Assembly (NCBI GenBank): GCA_934129895.1
Contig: CAKOWY010000003.1
Span: forward strand, 51,714 to 115,713
DNA length: 64,000 nucleotides
Direction: 5' to 3'
DNA from: an uncultured Clostridia bacterium
GTDB lineage: Bacteria > Bacillota > Clostridia > TANB77 > CAG-508
Shown here: one piece after another, positions 43,424 through 51,999 of the stretch
How positions within the stretch are numbered: the first letter of the stretch is position 1
How the letters are laid out: each line of letters starts with the position of its first letter
Notes under the pieces: generated by a model
Told to the model about the DNA's origin: nothing
Database searches by the model: none
The model's input: the letters and a program-made list of their open reading frames with translations, nothing else
Position numbers and translations under genes: made by a program

Positions 43424-44767
43424 TTATTTTTTCAATATTTCTTTTTCAATAAAAGAAGTATCAAAATTTCCTCTGATAAAGTTTGGATTTTTAATTATTT
43501 TAAATAAAAAGTCTATATTTGTATCAACACCTTCAATTACAGTTTCCTCTAAAGCTCTTTTCATTTTGCTAATTGCTTCATTCCTACTATCACCATGTGT
43601 TATTATTTTGGCTATCATTGAATCATAAGTTGGTGGAATTGTATAGCCTTCATATATTGCTGTGTCTATTCTTACACCATTACCTCCTGGTAAGTTTAAT
43701 CCTGTAATTGTTCCTGGACATGGCATAAAATTTTTACTAGGATTTTCTGCATTTATTCTACATTCCATACTATATCCTCTAAATTCTACATCTTTTTGTT
43801 TTATTTTTAATGGCTCTCCTGCAGCTATTTTTATTTGCTCTTTTACTATGTCTATACCTGTTCTTTCTTCTGTTATTGGATGTTCAACTTGAATTCTAGT
43901 ATTCATTTCCATGAAATAAAAGTTTTTATCACTATCTACTAAAAATTCTATTGTTCCACAACTTGTATATCCTGCAGCTTTAGCTGCTTTTACTGCTGCT
44001 TCTCCCATTTTATTTCTTAATTTATCATCTATTGCAGTTGACGGTGTTTCTTCTAATACCTTTTGATTTCTTCTCTGAATTGAACAATCTCTTTCTCCTA
44101 AATGTATTACATTCCCATGTTCATCTGCTAATATTTGGATTTCTACATGACGAGGATTTTTTATGAATTTTTCCATATATATTTCGTCATCATTAAAAGA
44201 TATCTTTGCTTCTTGTTTTACTATGTTATAATTTTTTTCTAGTTCTTCAGAATTATTTGCAATACGGATTCCTTTTCCTCCACCACCAGCTGCAGCTTTT
44301 AACATAACAGGATATCCTATTTTTTCAGCTGTTTTTATTGCATCCGTAAGTCCAGTAATACTTCCTTTTGATCCTGGTATTACTGGAACACCTGCAGATT
44401 CCATTATTTTTTTTGCATTTGATTTGTTTCCTAATAATTCTATTACTTGATATTTAGGTCCTATAAATTTGATATTTGATTCTTCACATATTTTAGCAAA
44501 TTGACTATTTTCAGATAAAAATCCAAATCCAGGATGAATTCCATCTGCACCAATAATATGTGCAGCTTCTATTATATTCTTAAAATTCAAATAACTTTTA
44601 TTAGAGCTTGCTGGTCCTATACAAATTGCCTCATCTGCAAGCCTTGTATGCATGGCATCTTTGTCTATTTCTGAATATACTGCTACTGTTTTTATGTTCA
44701 TTTCTTTACATGCTCTTATTATTCTAACTGCAATTTCTCCTCTATTAGCAATTAATATTTTGTTCAT
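43424..44767 (-). CDS. accC: Acetyl-CoA carboxylase, biotin carboxylase subunit
   Basis: 447 aa, normal length. KILIANRGEIAVRI at the N-terminus; ATP-grasp loop AAAGGGGKGI; HVEIQILADEHGN; EMNTRIQVEHP. It carboxylates biotin on the carrier protein AccB. No accB gene is present in this operon or window. Confidence 0.97.
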   Translation of the reverse strand: MNKILIANRGEIAVRIIRACKEMNIKTVAVYSEIDKDAMHTRLADEAICIGPASSNKSYLNFKNIIEAAHIIGADGIHPGFGFLSENSQFAKICEESNIKFIGPKYQVIELLGNKSNAKKIMESAGVPVIPGSKGSITGLTDAIKTAEKIGYPVMLKAAAGGGGKGIRIANNSEELEKNYNIVKQEAKISFNDDEIYMEKFIKNPRHVEIQILADEHGNVIHLGERDCSIQRRNQKVLEETPSTAIDDKLRNKMGEAAVKAAKAAGYTSCGTIEFLVDSDKNFYFMEMNTRIQVEHPITEERTGIDIVKEQIKIAAGEPLKIKQKDVEFRGYSMECRINAENPSKNFMPCPGTITGLNLPGGNGVRIDTAIYEGYTIPPTYDSMIAKIITHGDSRNEAISKMKRALEETVIEGVDTNIDFLFKIIKNPNFIRGNFDTSFIEKEILKK

Positions 44768-44793
44768 TATATCCTCCTATTTTTAATAACTCT

Positions 44794-45225
44794 TTATTTG
44801 TTATCAACTACTGCAAATGTTAATTCACCTTTTGCTGCAATTTTACCATCTACTGTAGCAATTGCTTCTCCAACTCCTACTGGTCCTTTTCTTTTTATAA
44901 TCTTTACTTCTAATTTTAGCTTATCTCCTGGAACAACCATTTTTTTAAATTTCATTTTGTCTATTCCTCCAAATAAAGCATTTTTTCCTTTATTTTCTTC
45001 CATACTTAATATTGCAATTGCTCCTGCTTGTGCAAGACTTTCTGCAATTAATACTCCTGGCATTATTGGATTTCCAGGAAAATGTCCCTTAAAATACCAT
45101 TCCTCTTTATTTACATATTTATATGCAACTGCACTTTCTCCTGGTATATATTCTTCTACTTCATCTATCATCAAAAATGGTTCTCTTTGTGGTATTATTT
45201 CTTTTATTTCTTCTTTATTTAACAT
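44794..45225 (-). CDS. fabZ: 3-hydroxyacyl-[acyl-carrier-protein] dehydratase
   Basis: 143 aa hot-dog fold. PQREPFLMIDEV, catalytic His in GHFPGNPIMPGVL and Glu in AESLAQAGA. First gene of the fatty-acid operon; a palindrome overlaps its likely promoter. Confidence 0.96.
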   Translation of the reverse strand: MLNKEEIKEIIPQREPFLMIDEVEEYIPGESAVAYKYVNKEEWYFKGHFPGNPIMPGVLIAESLAQAGAIAILSMEENKGKNALFGGIDKMKFKKMVVPGDKLKLEVKIIKRKGPVGVGEAIATVDGKIAAKGELTFAVVDNK

Positions 45226-45281
45226 TTCTTTCTCCTTATATTTATTTACATATATTTATATCACATTTATGCCATTTTATA

Positions 45282-45300
45282 ATTATACTGATAGGTCAGT
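45282..45300 (-). promoter_or_regulatory. Promoter -10 with overlapping palindromic operator before fabZ
   Basis: On the minus strand an exact TATAAT (45282-45287) directly follows ACTGA-N4-TCAGT (45287-45300), a perfect 5-bp-arm palindrome placed where the spacer between -35 and -10 would be. No good -35 is seen. The position suits a repressor of fatty-acid synthesis; the regulator is not identified. Confidence 0.5.
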
Positions 45301-45316
45301 GCAAAAACATAAAAAA

Positions 45317-45339
45317 AGAGGTTCTATTTTTGAACCCCT
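45317..45339 (-). terminator. Terminator of the two-component operon
   Basis: 8-bp stem AGAGGTTC/GAACCCCT (one mismatch/wobble) overlapping the histidine kinase stop codon, followed on the minus strand by seven T. Confidence 0.75.
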
Positions 45340-46817
45340 ATATTAAAGAAAAATTCTACTCCGTTATATTTATTTACAACACCAAAATCTTTTCCATAAT
45401 TATTCATTATTGCCCTAACAATTGAAAGACCTATTCCGCTTCCACCATCATCTCTCTTACGAGATTCATCAGCTTTAAAAAATCTATTCCAAATACGTGA
45501 AATATTTTCTTCTGAAATATTATCTCCTGTATTAAATACTGTTACCTTTACCTCATCTTGATTAATTGTATTTGTAATTTTTATATATTTTTCTCCATCA
45601 ACTTCTTTTACATTTTTTATTGCATTAGTCAAATAATTTGTAACTATTTGACTAATATAAAAGTCATCTGCATAAACATTGATAACATCTTCTGTTTCAA
45701 ATTTTACTTCTACATTTTTATTTTCAAGCATTACTTTAGAATTTCTACAAATTTCTTTTTCAAGCTCAACAATGTTAAAGTTTCTATTATTAAATTCTCT
45801 TTTCTCATATTCAAGTTTTGTTAATTCAATAAGCTGTCTAACTAATTTATCCATTTTTGTTGCTTCATCTGAAATTACTTCTGCATAAAACTTTCTACTT
45901 TCTTCATCTGTATTAACATTTTCTAATAAACCTTCACTATATCCTTGAATTAAAGCTATTGGCGTTTTTAGTTCATGTGATACATCAGATATAAAACTTT
46001 TTCGCATCTCATCAATTTTAGATTTTCTTTCTATATCTCTTTCTAGCTCAATATTAGTTTTTCGTAACTGATTTATTGTTTTTTCAAGTTTTTCAGACAT
46101 TATATTTATACTTTCACCTAATTCGTTAATTTCGTCATCATCTGTTACAATATATTTCTGGCTAAAATCTAAATTTGACATTTTTTTAGCAATGCTACTT
46201 ATTTCTGAAATAGGACTACTAAATTGTTTTGATATGTATAAAATTGCAATTCCGCCAACAACAATTACAATACATGCTATTAAATATAAAAATCTATTAG
46301 AAATTTGCACACTTTCTGTAATAGATGCCATTGGTAATCTTATATAAACAACATATCCATTATCCATTGTACCTGTTAAAAACATATAAGTCATTTTTGT
46401 TTCAGTATCTATTGTTTTTCTTATTTCAACATTATCGTCTTGTTCTATTACACTATATTCTTGTTTTCTTCCTATTCCCCAAAAGTCTATTATTTTTCTT
46501 ATATTTGATAAAAAGTCCTTATTTGACATATAAATTGCTTCATTATCAGCATTTTTTACAATTATATCAAAATTATTGCTTATACATATTTTATCTAGTT
46601 CATCACTTATACTATCAACTTTAAGTTGACCTGTATAATATGAATTTATTTTTGCATAAGTTAATTTTAAATTATTACTTTTGGTATATTGATAATATTT
46701 TTCTAAAACAAAACGATTAACTAAAATTAAAAAAACAATAATAGATATTACAACCAGACATAATGTAATAAATAATTTATTTCTTACAGATTTTACTTTT
46801 TTTGTTTTTCTTTTCAC
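45324..46817 (-). CDS. Two-component sensor histidine kinase
   Basis: 497 aa from GTG (46817) with GAGGAT 7 nt upstream. Transmembrane segments at about 12-35 and 180-200 enclose an extracytoplasmic sensor of ~145 residues; a HAMP domain follows (SSPISEISSIAKKMSNLDFS). HisKA with SDVSHELKTPIALIQGY; HATPase with N box (YLTNAIKNVKE), NTGDNIS and GIGLSIVRAIM. It phosphorylates the response regulator encoded 9 bp upstream. Confidence 0.93.
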   Translation of the reverse strand: MKRKTKKVKSVRNKLFITLCLVVISIIVFLILVNRFVLEKYYQYTKSNNLKLTYAKINSYYTGQLKVDSISDELDKICISNNFDIIVKNADNEAIYMSNKDFLSNIRKIIDFWGIGRKQEYSVIEQDDNVEIRKTIDTETKMTYMFLTGTMDNGYVVYIRLPMASITESVQISNRFLYLIACIVIVVGGIAILYISKQFSSPISEISSIAKKMSNLDFSQKYIVTDDDEINELGESINIMSEKLEKTINQLRKTNIELERDIERKSKIDEMRKSFISDVSHELKTPIALIQGYSEGLLENVNTDEESRKFYAEVISDEATKMDKLVRQLIELTKLEYEKREFNNRNFNIVELEKEICRNSKVMLENKNVEVKFETEDVINVYADDFYISQIVTNYLTNAIKNVKEVDGEKYIKITNTINQDEVKVTVFNTGDNISEENISRIWNRFFKADESRKRDDGGSGIGLSIVRAIMNNYGKDFGVVNKYNGVEFFFNIGVQK

Positions 46818-46826
46818 GTTTTATCC

Positions 46827-47507
46827 TCATTTCTTTATTTCAAATTTATATCCTATTCCTCTTACTGTTTCTATATATTTTCCTTTTTTACCCAATTTGT
46901 GTCTAATTTTTTTTATATGACTATCTATTGTTCGTGAATCACCATAATAATCATAATTCCATACATTATTTAAAATTTTATCTCTAGAAAGTGCTATATT
47001 TTCATTATCTAACAAATATTTCAATAACTCATATTCTCTTAAACTTAAATCAATTGGCTTTTCATCAACTTTAACCGTACGTCCTTCTTGATCTATTGAA
47101 ATGCCACCATAATCTTTAACTTGTTTCACATCACCATATACTCTTTTTAAAATAGCCTCAACTCTAGCAACCAATATTTTAGGGCTGAATGGTTTTGATA
47201 TATATTCATCAACTCCAAGCTCGAATCCGAAAAGCTCATCTTGTTCTTCACTTCTAGCTGTTAACATTATAACTGGAATATTTGATTCTTGTCTTATTTT
47301 TCTTAAAACAGACCAACCATCAAGTTTGGGCATCATAACATCTAATAATATTAGCTTTATTTTATTCCTATTTTCTTCATATACTTCTATTGCTTTTTCT
47401 CCATCTTCTGCTTCTATTGTTTGATATCCTTTTGCTGTAAGGAAGTCTTTTATTAATTTTCTCATTCTTGATTCATCATCTACAATAAGTATAAATTCTC
47501 CATCCAT
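46827..47507 (-). CDS. OmpR/PhoB-family response regulator
   Basis: 226 aa. Receiver with acidic pocket DDE, phospho-acceptor Asp in LILLDVMMPKLDG, Thr in VIMLTARS and Lys in YISKPFSP; a winged-helix DNA-binding domain follows (SLREYELLKYLLDN, RTIDSHIKKIRHKLG, VRGIGYKFE). It pairs with the downstream kinase. Regulators of this family bind direct repeats at about 11 bp, the spacing of the ATTACA array at 35919, but a link is only inference. Confidence 0.95.
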   Translation of the reverse strand: MDGEFILIVDDESRMRKLIKDFLTAKGYQTIEAEDGEKAIEVYEENRNKIKLILLDVMMPKLDGWSVLRKIRQESNIPVIMLTARSEEQDELFGFELGVDEYISKPFSPKILVARVEAILKRVYGDVKQVKDYGGISIDQEGRTVKVDEKPIDLSLREYELLKYLLDNENIALSRDKILNNVWNYDYYGDSRTIDSHIKKIRHKLGKKGKYIETVRGIGYKFEIKK

Positions 47508-47602
47508 ATAAATTTTCCTTTCATTATTAAAGTTACATAATGATATTATAACTAATATATATGTCTATTTTGTGAAATCTAATTAAATTGTTTTTATAAC
47601 AT

Positions 47603-47629
47603 AAGAATGCCACAAATTGTGGCATTCTT
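47603..47629 (-). terminator. Hairpin downstream of conserved small gene 3
   Basis: 13-bp inverted repeat AAGAATGCCACAA/TTGTGGCATTCTT around a minimal loop. Located after the stop of the gene at 47645; the following minus-strand sequence is only moderately T-rich. Confidence 0.65.
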
Positions 47630-47644
47630 TTCTTTTGTTATTAT

Positions 47645-48088
47645 TTATTGATTTTTAAATATTCCTTTTATCAAATTAAATATCTTTTTTAAGAAACCTT
47701 CTTTTTGCTCTTTATAAATAGCTAAAGCAGTTTCTTCAGCAGCTGAAGTATTTTTGGCCATCCTCCTTTGAAAGACATTATCCATATCATATCTCTCATT
47801 CATTTCTTGTTTTATCTTTTTTGCTTCTTCTGCATCTTTTATTTGTAATTCTTTTCTTTCTTCAGGATCCACAAGAAAATCTCTATAAATTAATCCCAAT
47901 ATTATTTTTGTTTCATGTTTTAAGTTATTATTATCAATAGGTTCTTTTATATCTACTTTATAATCTTTGGATTTGTTTTCTTCAATTGTTTTTAGAAATT
48001 GTATTGGTATTTTTTTTGTTAATTCTGCAGGTGTTAATTTTAATATTGCATCAACTTCTGAAAATGCTTCTTCTAATTCTTTATCCAC
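47645..48088 (-). CDS. Conserved small protein, family member 3
   Basis: 147 aa from GTG (48088), with AAAGGGG upstream. It aligns with members 1 and 2: TKKIPIQFL (about 24-32), ETKIILGLIYRDF (58-70), PEERKEL, NERYDMDNVFQRR (about 96-108) and the basic C-terminal helix FLKKIFNLIKGIFKN. It follows the 217-aa gene by 27 bp. Function unknown. Confidence 0.8.
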   Translation of the reverse strand: MDKELEEAFSEVDAILKLTPAELTKKIPIQFLKTIEENKSKDYKVDIKEPIDNNNLKHETKIILGLIYRDFLVDPEERKELQIKDAEEAKKIKQEMNERYDMDNVFQRRMAKNTSAAEETALAIYKEQKEGFLKKIFNLIKGIFKNQ

Positions 48089-48115
48089 TTTTTTCCCCTT
48101 TCACATTTATTCTAA

Positions 48116-48769
48116 TCAAATTTCCTGTGCTTCTGGTTCTGCCATATCTTTTTTATACATTGGTTCTACTAATTCAGTTTGTCTAGATTTTTTCGCTATT
48201 AATTTTGCAAATTCTTCTTTTTCATATCCTGTTCCTGCATTTGAATTTTCTTTATATATACTATTCAACATTTCCTTATCTGCCTGAAGTGATCTTAATC
48301 CATTTTCAAAAAATTTTCTTTGTTCTTGTAAACATATTTTTTGCGTATATGGATCTTGCATTCCTTTTATTTTATTTGCTATTTCTTGACATCCACTTGC
48401 TCTTGTTAAGTTTCCAATTTTTAAAGCTGCAACTTGTGCTTCAACAGCAGAATTATATAACTCTCTTAATTCTTCTTCTGAAAGTTGTCCATTATTTAAA
48501 ATATTACTTGGATTATCATAACTTCTAGATGATTTTTCCAATAACATATATAATTCTTTAAGACTATGCTCACTTGCTGTTTTTGACATTTGCACTTGTA
48601 ATTGTTTTACTACCTTTTTTTCGTGCTCTGGTAATCCATCTTTTTTACAATAATATTTTATTTTTATTTTTTTTATTAATTCATATAATTCTTTTACTTT
48701 TTTTACTGCTTCTTCTCTTGAAATATTGGTATCTTGCTTTGCTGATTCATTCGTATTTTCATATTCCAT
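48116..48769 (-). CDS. 217-aa helical protein, partner of small family member 3
   Basis: AAGGAG lies 10 nt before the ATG. Predominantly helical and charged throughout (EEAVKKVKELYELIKKIKIK, KKVVKQLQVQMSKT, EEELRELYNSAVEAQVAALK), no membrane segment or signal. It is unrelated by eye to the partners in modules 1 and 2 but sits in the same position. Function unknown. Confidence 0.75.
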   Translation of the reverse strand: MEYENTNESAKQDTNISREEAVKKVKELYELIKKIKIKYYCKKDGLPEHEKKVVKQLQVQMSKTASEHSLKELYMLLEKSSRSYDNPSNILNNGQLSEEELRELYNSAVEAQVAALKIGNLTRASGCQEIANKIKGMQDPYTQKICLQEQRKFFENGLRSLQADKEMLNSIYKENSNAGTGYEKEEFAKLIAKKSRQTELVEPMYKKDMAEPEAQEI

Positions 48770-48874
48770 ATTGTTGTTCTCCTTTGTTTTTTGGTCTTAT
48801 TACTTTTTTGATATTCTAATACAAGTTTATTATAGCAAAACAATTTTTTTTTGTAAATACAATTTGAAACTTTT

Positions 48875-50374
48875 TTAAATTTTAATTTGCTCTAATCCTT
48901 TAATTGCTGGCTCATAAATATTTTTTCCTGTAAAATCAAATCTGCTTCCATGACATGGACAATCCCATGTTTTATCAGTATTATTCCAATTTAACAAACA
49001 TCCTAAATGTGAACATATTGGCTTTACTGCATATATCTCTCCATTTATATCTTTATATACTCCTACAAGTTCAGTATTAATCTCAATTATAGCTCCATTA
49101 TTTTTTTCTATTTGATTAATATTAAATGGTTCAATTCTAAACTTATTAAATACTAATGAGTTTGCTGTATTTATAACCATATTTTTTACTTCAGCTCTAT
49201 TTTTTATAAGATTCATTCTTTTTGAATTAAATATTTCTTCATATTCATTTTCATTTTTTAATATTTTATCTGTAATAATTTTTGCTGCTACATTTGAACT
49301 TGTCATACCCCACTTTTTAAATCCGGTTCCAATATAAACATTATTCATCAAATTTGAAAATTCTCCGATATATGGAATCTTATCTAAACTAATACAATCT
49401 CTTGTATTCCATTTAAAAATTATTTTACAATCTGGATAATATTTTTTTGCAATATCCTCTAATTCTTTATATTTCTTTTCTGTTGCTATTGCCTCTCCAG
49501 TCTTATGTTCAGTTCCACATATTAACAAAACTTTTTTTCCATTATAAAAAGATGTCCTAAATGAATATATAGGTCCTTTTGCTGAAATAATCATTCCATC
49601 AAATAATTTCTTTTCTGTTTCAATAGCAATTACATAAGATGTTGATTGATACATTTTAGCAAAATAAAAACCTGGTGTATTTATTATTGGAAAATGTGTA
49701 GCAAGTACAATATATTTGCTTTTTATATTTCCTCTATCAGTATAAATTATATATTCATCATTATTTTTTTCTATTTCTAAAGCTGTTGTTTTTTCATAAA
49801 TCTTATTTTGCTTCAAAATAGCTTTGCATAATCCAATCATATATTTTCTTGGATGAAATTGAGCTTGCCCCTTAAATTTTATAGCTCCTTTTATCTCAAT
49901 TGGAAAATCATTTATTTTTTTTATAAACTCTGCTTTTATTCCAGCTTTTTCTACTGCTTCTATTTCTTTCTCAATTTCTAAAACTTCGTCTTCTTTTTGA
50001 GCATATACATACGAATCTTTTTCCTCATATTCACATTCAATTTTTTCATTATCAATAATTTCTTTTATATTTTTAATTGCTTCTTCATTTGCTTTTAAAT
50101 ATTTTTGTGCATATTGTATACCATAATTAGATACCAAATAATTATAAAATAATCCATGTTGACTTGTAATTTTTCCAGTTGTATTTCCACTTACTTTTTC
50201 TCCAATTCTTTCTTTTTCTATTACAGTAACTTTTTTTCCACATTGTCCTAAATAGTAAGCTGTTGTTAGTCCAAAAATTCCAGCTCCTATAATACATATT
50301 TCCGTTTCTATATTTCCATTTAAAACTTCTGTTTTTAAATCTTCTTTTGTAGTTTCAATCCATAATGAACTCAT
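48875..50374 (-). CDS. FAD-dependent oxidoreductase with C-terminal Rieske domain
   Basis: 499 aa. N-terminal dinucleotide site ICIIGAGIFGLTTAYYLG (about 28-45) and a DAO-type FAD domain to about 400; the C-terminal domain carries the Rieske ligands CSHLGC and CPCHGS (Cys-x-His and Cys-x2-His pattern). This fusion is known in several Bacillota and probably moves electrons from an amine or similar substrate to a partner. GAAAGGAAG precedes the ATG. Confidence 0.9.
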   Translation of the reverse strand: MSSLWIETTKEDLKTEVLNGNIETEICIIGAGIFGLTTAYYLGQCGKKVTVIEKERIGEKVSGNTTGKITSQHGLFYNYLVSNYGIQYAQKYLKANEEAIKNIKEIIDNEKIECEYEEKDSYVYAQKEDEVLEIEKEIEAVEKAGIKAEFIKKINDFPIEIKGAIKFKGQAQFHPRKYMIGLCKAILKQNKIYEKTTALEIEKNNDEYIIYTDRGNIKSKYIVLATHFPIINTPGFYFAKMYQSTSYVIAIETEKKLFDGMIISAKGPIYSFRTSFYNGKKVLLICGTEHKTGEAIATEKKYKELEDIAKKYYPDCKIIFKWNTRDCISLDKIPYIGEFSNLMNNVYIGTGFKKWGMTSSNVAAKIITDKILKNENEYEEIFNSKRMNLIKNRAEVKNMVINTANSLVFNKFRIEPFNINQIEKNNGAIIEINTELVGVYKDINGEIYAVKPICSHLGCLLNWNNTDKTWDCPCHGSRFDFTGKNIYEPAIKGLEQIKI

Positions 50375-50561
50375 ATCTTTTCTTCCTTTCTTTCTATATT
50401 TTGCCCATTTATATATTTAATCATTCAAATTTCAATCTATCTTATTTTTTTGCATATAATAAATTAATAATTTTGCATATTTTAAAAAAATTTATGGAAA
50501 AATATATTTTAAAGTGATATACTAACTACAGAAAATTTAATCAAAAGAAAGGAAGAAAACT

Positions 50562-51959
50562 ATGGAAGAGAATTTAAAAGACAAATTATTTACACAAAAA
50601 GAACTTGGTTGGAATTCAATTACAGAAAGAGAAAAAGAAATTATTTATACTTTTTCAAATGGTTACATGCATTTCTTAAATAAATCAAAAATTGAAAGAG
50701 AATTTGTTATTTCTGCAAAAGAAATGGCTGAGCAAAATGGATTTAGAGATATAAATAGTTATGAATTTTTAAAACCTGGAGATAAAGTTTATTATATAAA
50801 TAGAGATAAAAGTATGTATCTAGCTGTAATCGGTACAGAAAAATTAGAAAAAGGATTACAAATTGTTGGAGCACATATTGATTCTCCAAGATTAGATTTA
50901 AAACCAAATCCTCTTTATGAAGATACAGGATTTGCATATTTCAAAACACATTATTATGGTGGTATAAAAAAATATCAATGGACAACAATTCCATTAAGTA
51001 TCCATGGTGCTATTGTAAAGAAAAATGGTGAAAGAATATTAGTAAATATTGGTGAAGATGAAAATGATCCTATATTTGTTATTACAGACTTATTACCACA
51101 TTTAGCTCAAGATCAAATGGAAAAAAAATTAAAAAATGGAATTGATGGAGAAGATTTAAATTTACTATTAGGTAATATTCCTTACGGAAATAAATCAGAA
51201 GCTGATGCAGTAAAATTAAATATTTTAAACATCTTAAATCAAAAATATGATATTACTGAAGCTGATTTATTAAGTTCTGAACTTGAAGTTGTTCCTGCAT
51301 TTAAAGCTCGTTCATTAGGCTTTGATGGAAGTATGGTTGCAGCTTATGGTCAAGATGATAAAGTTTGTGCTTATACATCTTTAAAAGCAATGATGTCTCT
51401 TGAAAACATAAAAACAACTGCAATTTGTATTTTATCTGATAAAGAAGAAATCGGAAGTATGGGAAATACAGGTATGGAATCACATGTATTTGACTATTTC
51501 ATTTCTGAATTATTAAACAAAACTGGAGAAAACAGAACAAACTTATTAGATAAAGTATTTTGTTTTTCAAAAATGCTTTCTGCAGATGTTGATGCTGGAT
51601 TTGATCCATTATATGCAAATGTTTCAGACAGACACAATGCTGGATATTTAGGAAAAGGTATTAGTTTAAATAAATATACTGGTGCTCGTGGAAAATCTGG
51701 TGCATCTGATGCAAATGCTGAATATGTAGCATTTGTAAGAAATATCTTTGAAAAAAATGATATAAAATATCAAGTTGCTGAACTTGGAAAAGTTGATGTT
51801 GGCGGAGGCGGTACAATCGCTTATATACTAGCTAATAAAGGTGTAGATGTTATAGACTGTGGTATTCCTCTACTCTCAATGCATTCTCCTTATGAAGTTA
51901 CAAGTAAATTTGATATATATTCTGCTTACAAGGCTTACAAAGCATTCTGGGAAGAATAA
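50562..51959 (+). CDS. apeA: M18-family aminopeptidase
   Basis: 465 aa. Zinc ligand and active-site segments GAHIDSPRLDLKP, LSDKEEIGSMG, MSADVDAGFDP and GKVDVGGGGTIA, and a final His in LLSMHSPYEV, match M18 peptidases (aspartyl/leucyl aminopeptidase type, cytosolic). AAAGGAAG site. The 187-base upstream region has a TATACT box about 45 bp before the start but no clear -35. Confidence 0.92.
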   Translation: MEENLKDKLFTQKELGWNSITEREKEIIYTFSNGYMHFLNKSKIEREFVISAKEMAEQNGFRDINSYEFLKPGDKVYYINRDKSMYLAVIGTEKLEKGLQIVGAHIDSPRLDLKPNPLYEDTGFAYFKTHYYGGIKKYQWTTIPLSIHGAIVKKNGERILVNIGEDENDPIFVITDLLPHLAQDQMEKKLKNGIDGEDLNLLLGNIPYGNKSEADAVKLNILNILNQKYDITEADLLSSELEVVPAFKARSLGFDGSMVAAYGQDDKVCAYTSLKAMMSLENIKTTAICILSDKEEIGSMGNTGMESHVFDYFISELLNKTGENRTNLLDKVFCFSKMLSADVDAGFDPLYANVSDRHNAGYLGKGISLNKYTGARGKSGASDANAEYVAFVRNIFEKNDIKYQVAELGKVDVGGGGTIAYILANKGVDVIDCGIPLLSMHSPYEVTSKFDIYSAYKAYKAFWEE

Positions 51960-51969
51960 ATAAAAATAA

Positions 51970-51993
51970 CACTGAACTAATTAAAGTTCAGTG
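51970..51993. terminator. Convergent terminator between apeA and aspS
   Basis: 9-bp stem CACTGAACT/AGTTCAGTG (51970-51978 with 51985-51993), then CTTTTTTTAAT. Confidence 0.85.
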
Positions 51994-51999
51994 CTTTTT

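Noticed and set aside
50448..50480. Two copies of TTTTGCATAT upstream of apeA as a regulatory repeat
   Set aside because: Only two copies 23 bp apart in very AT-rich DNA; not distinguishable from chance.
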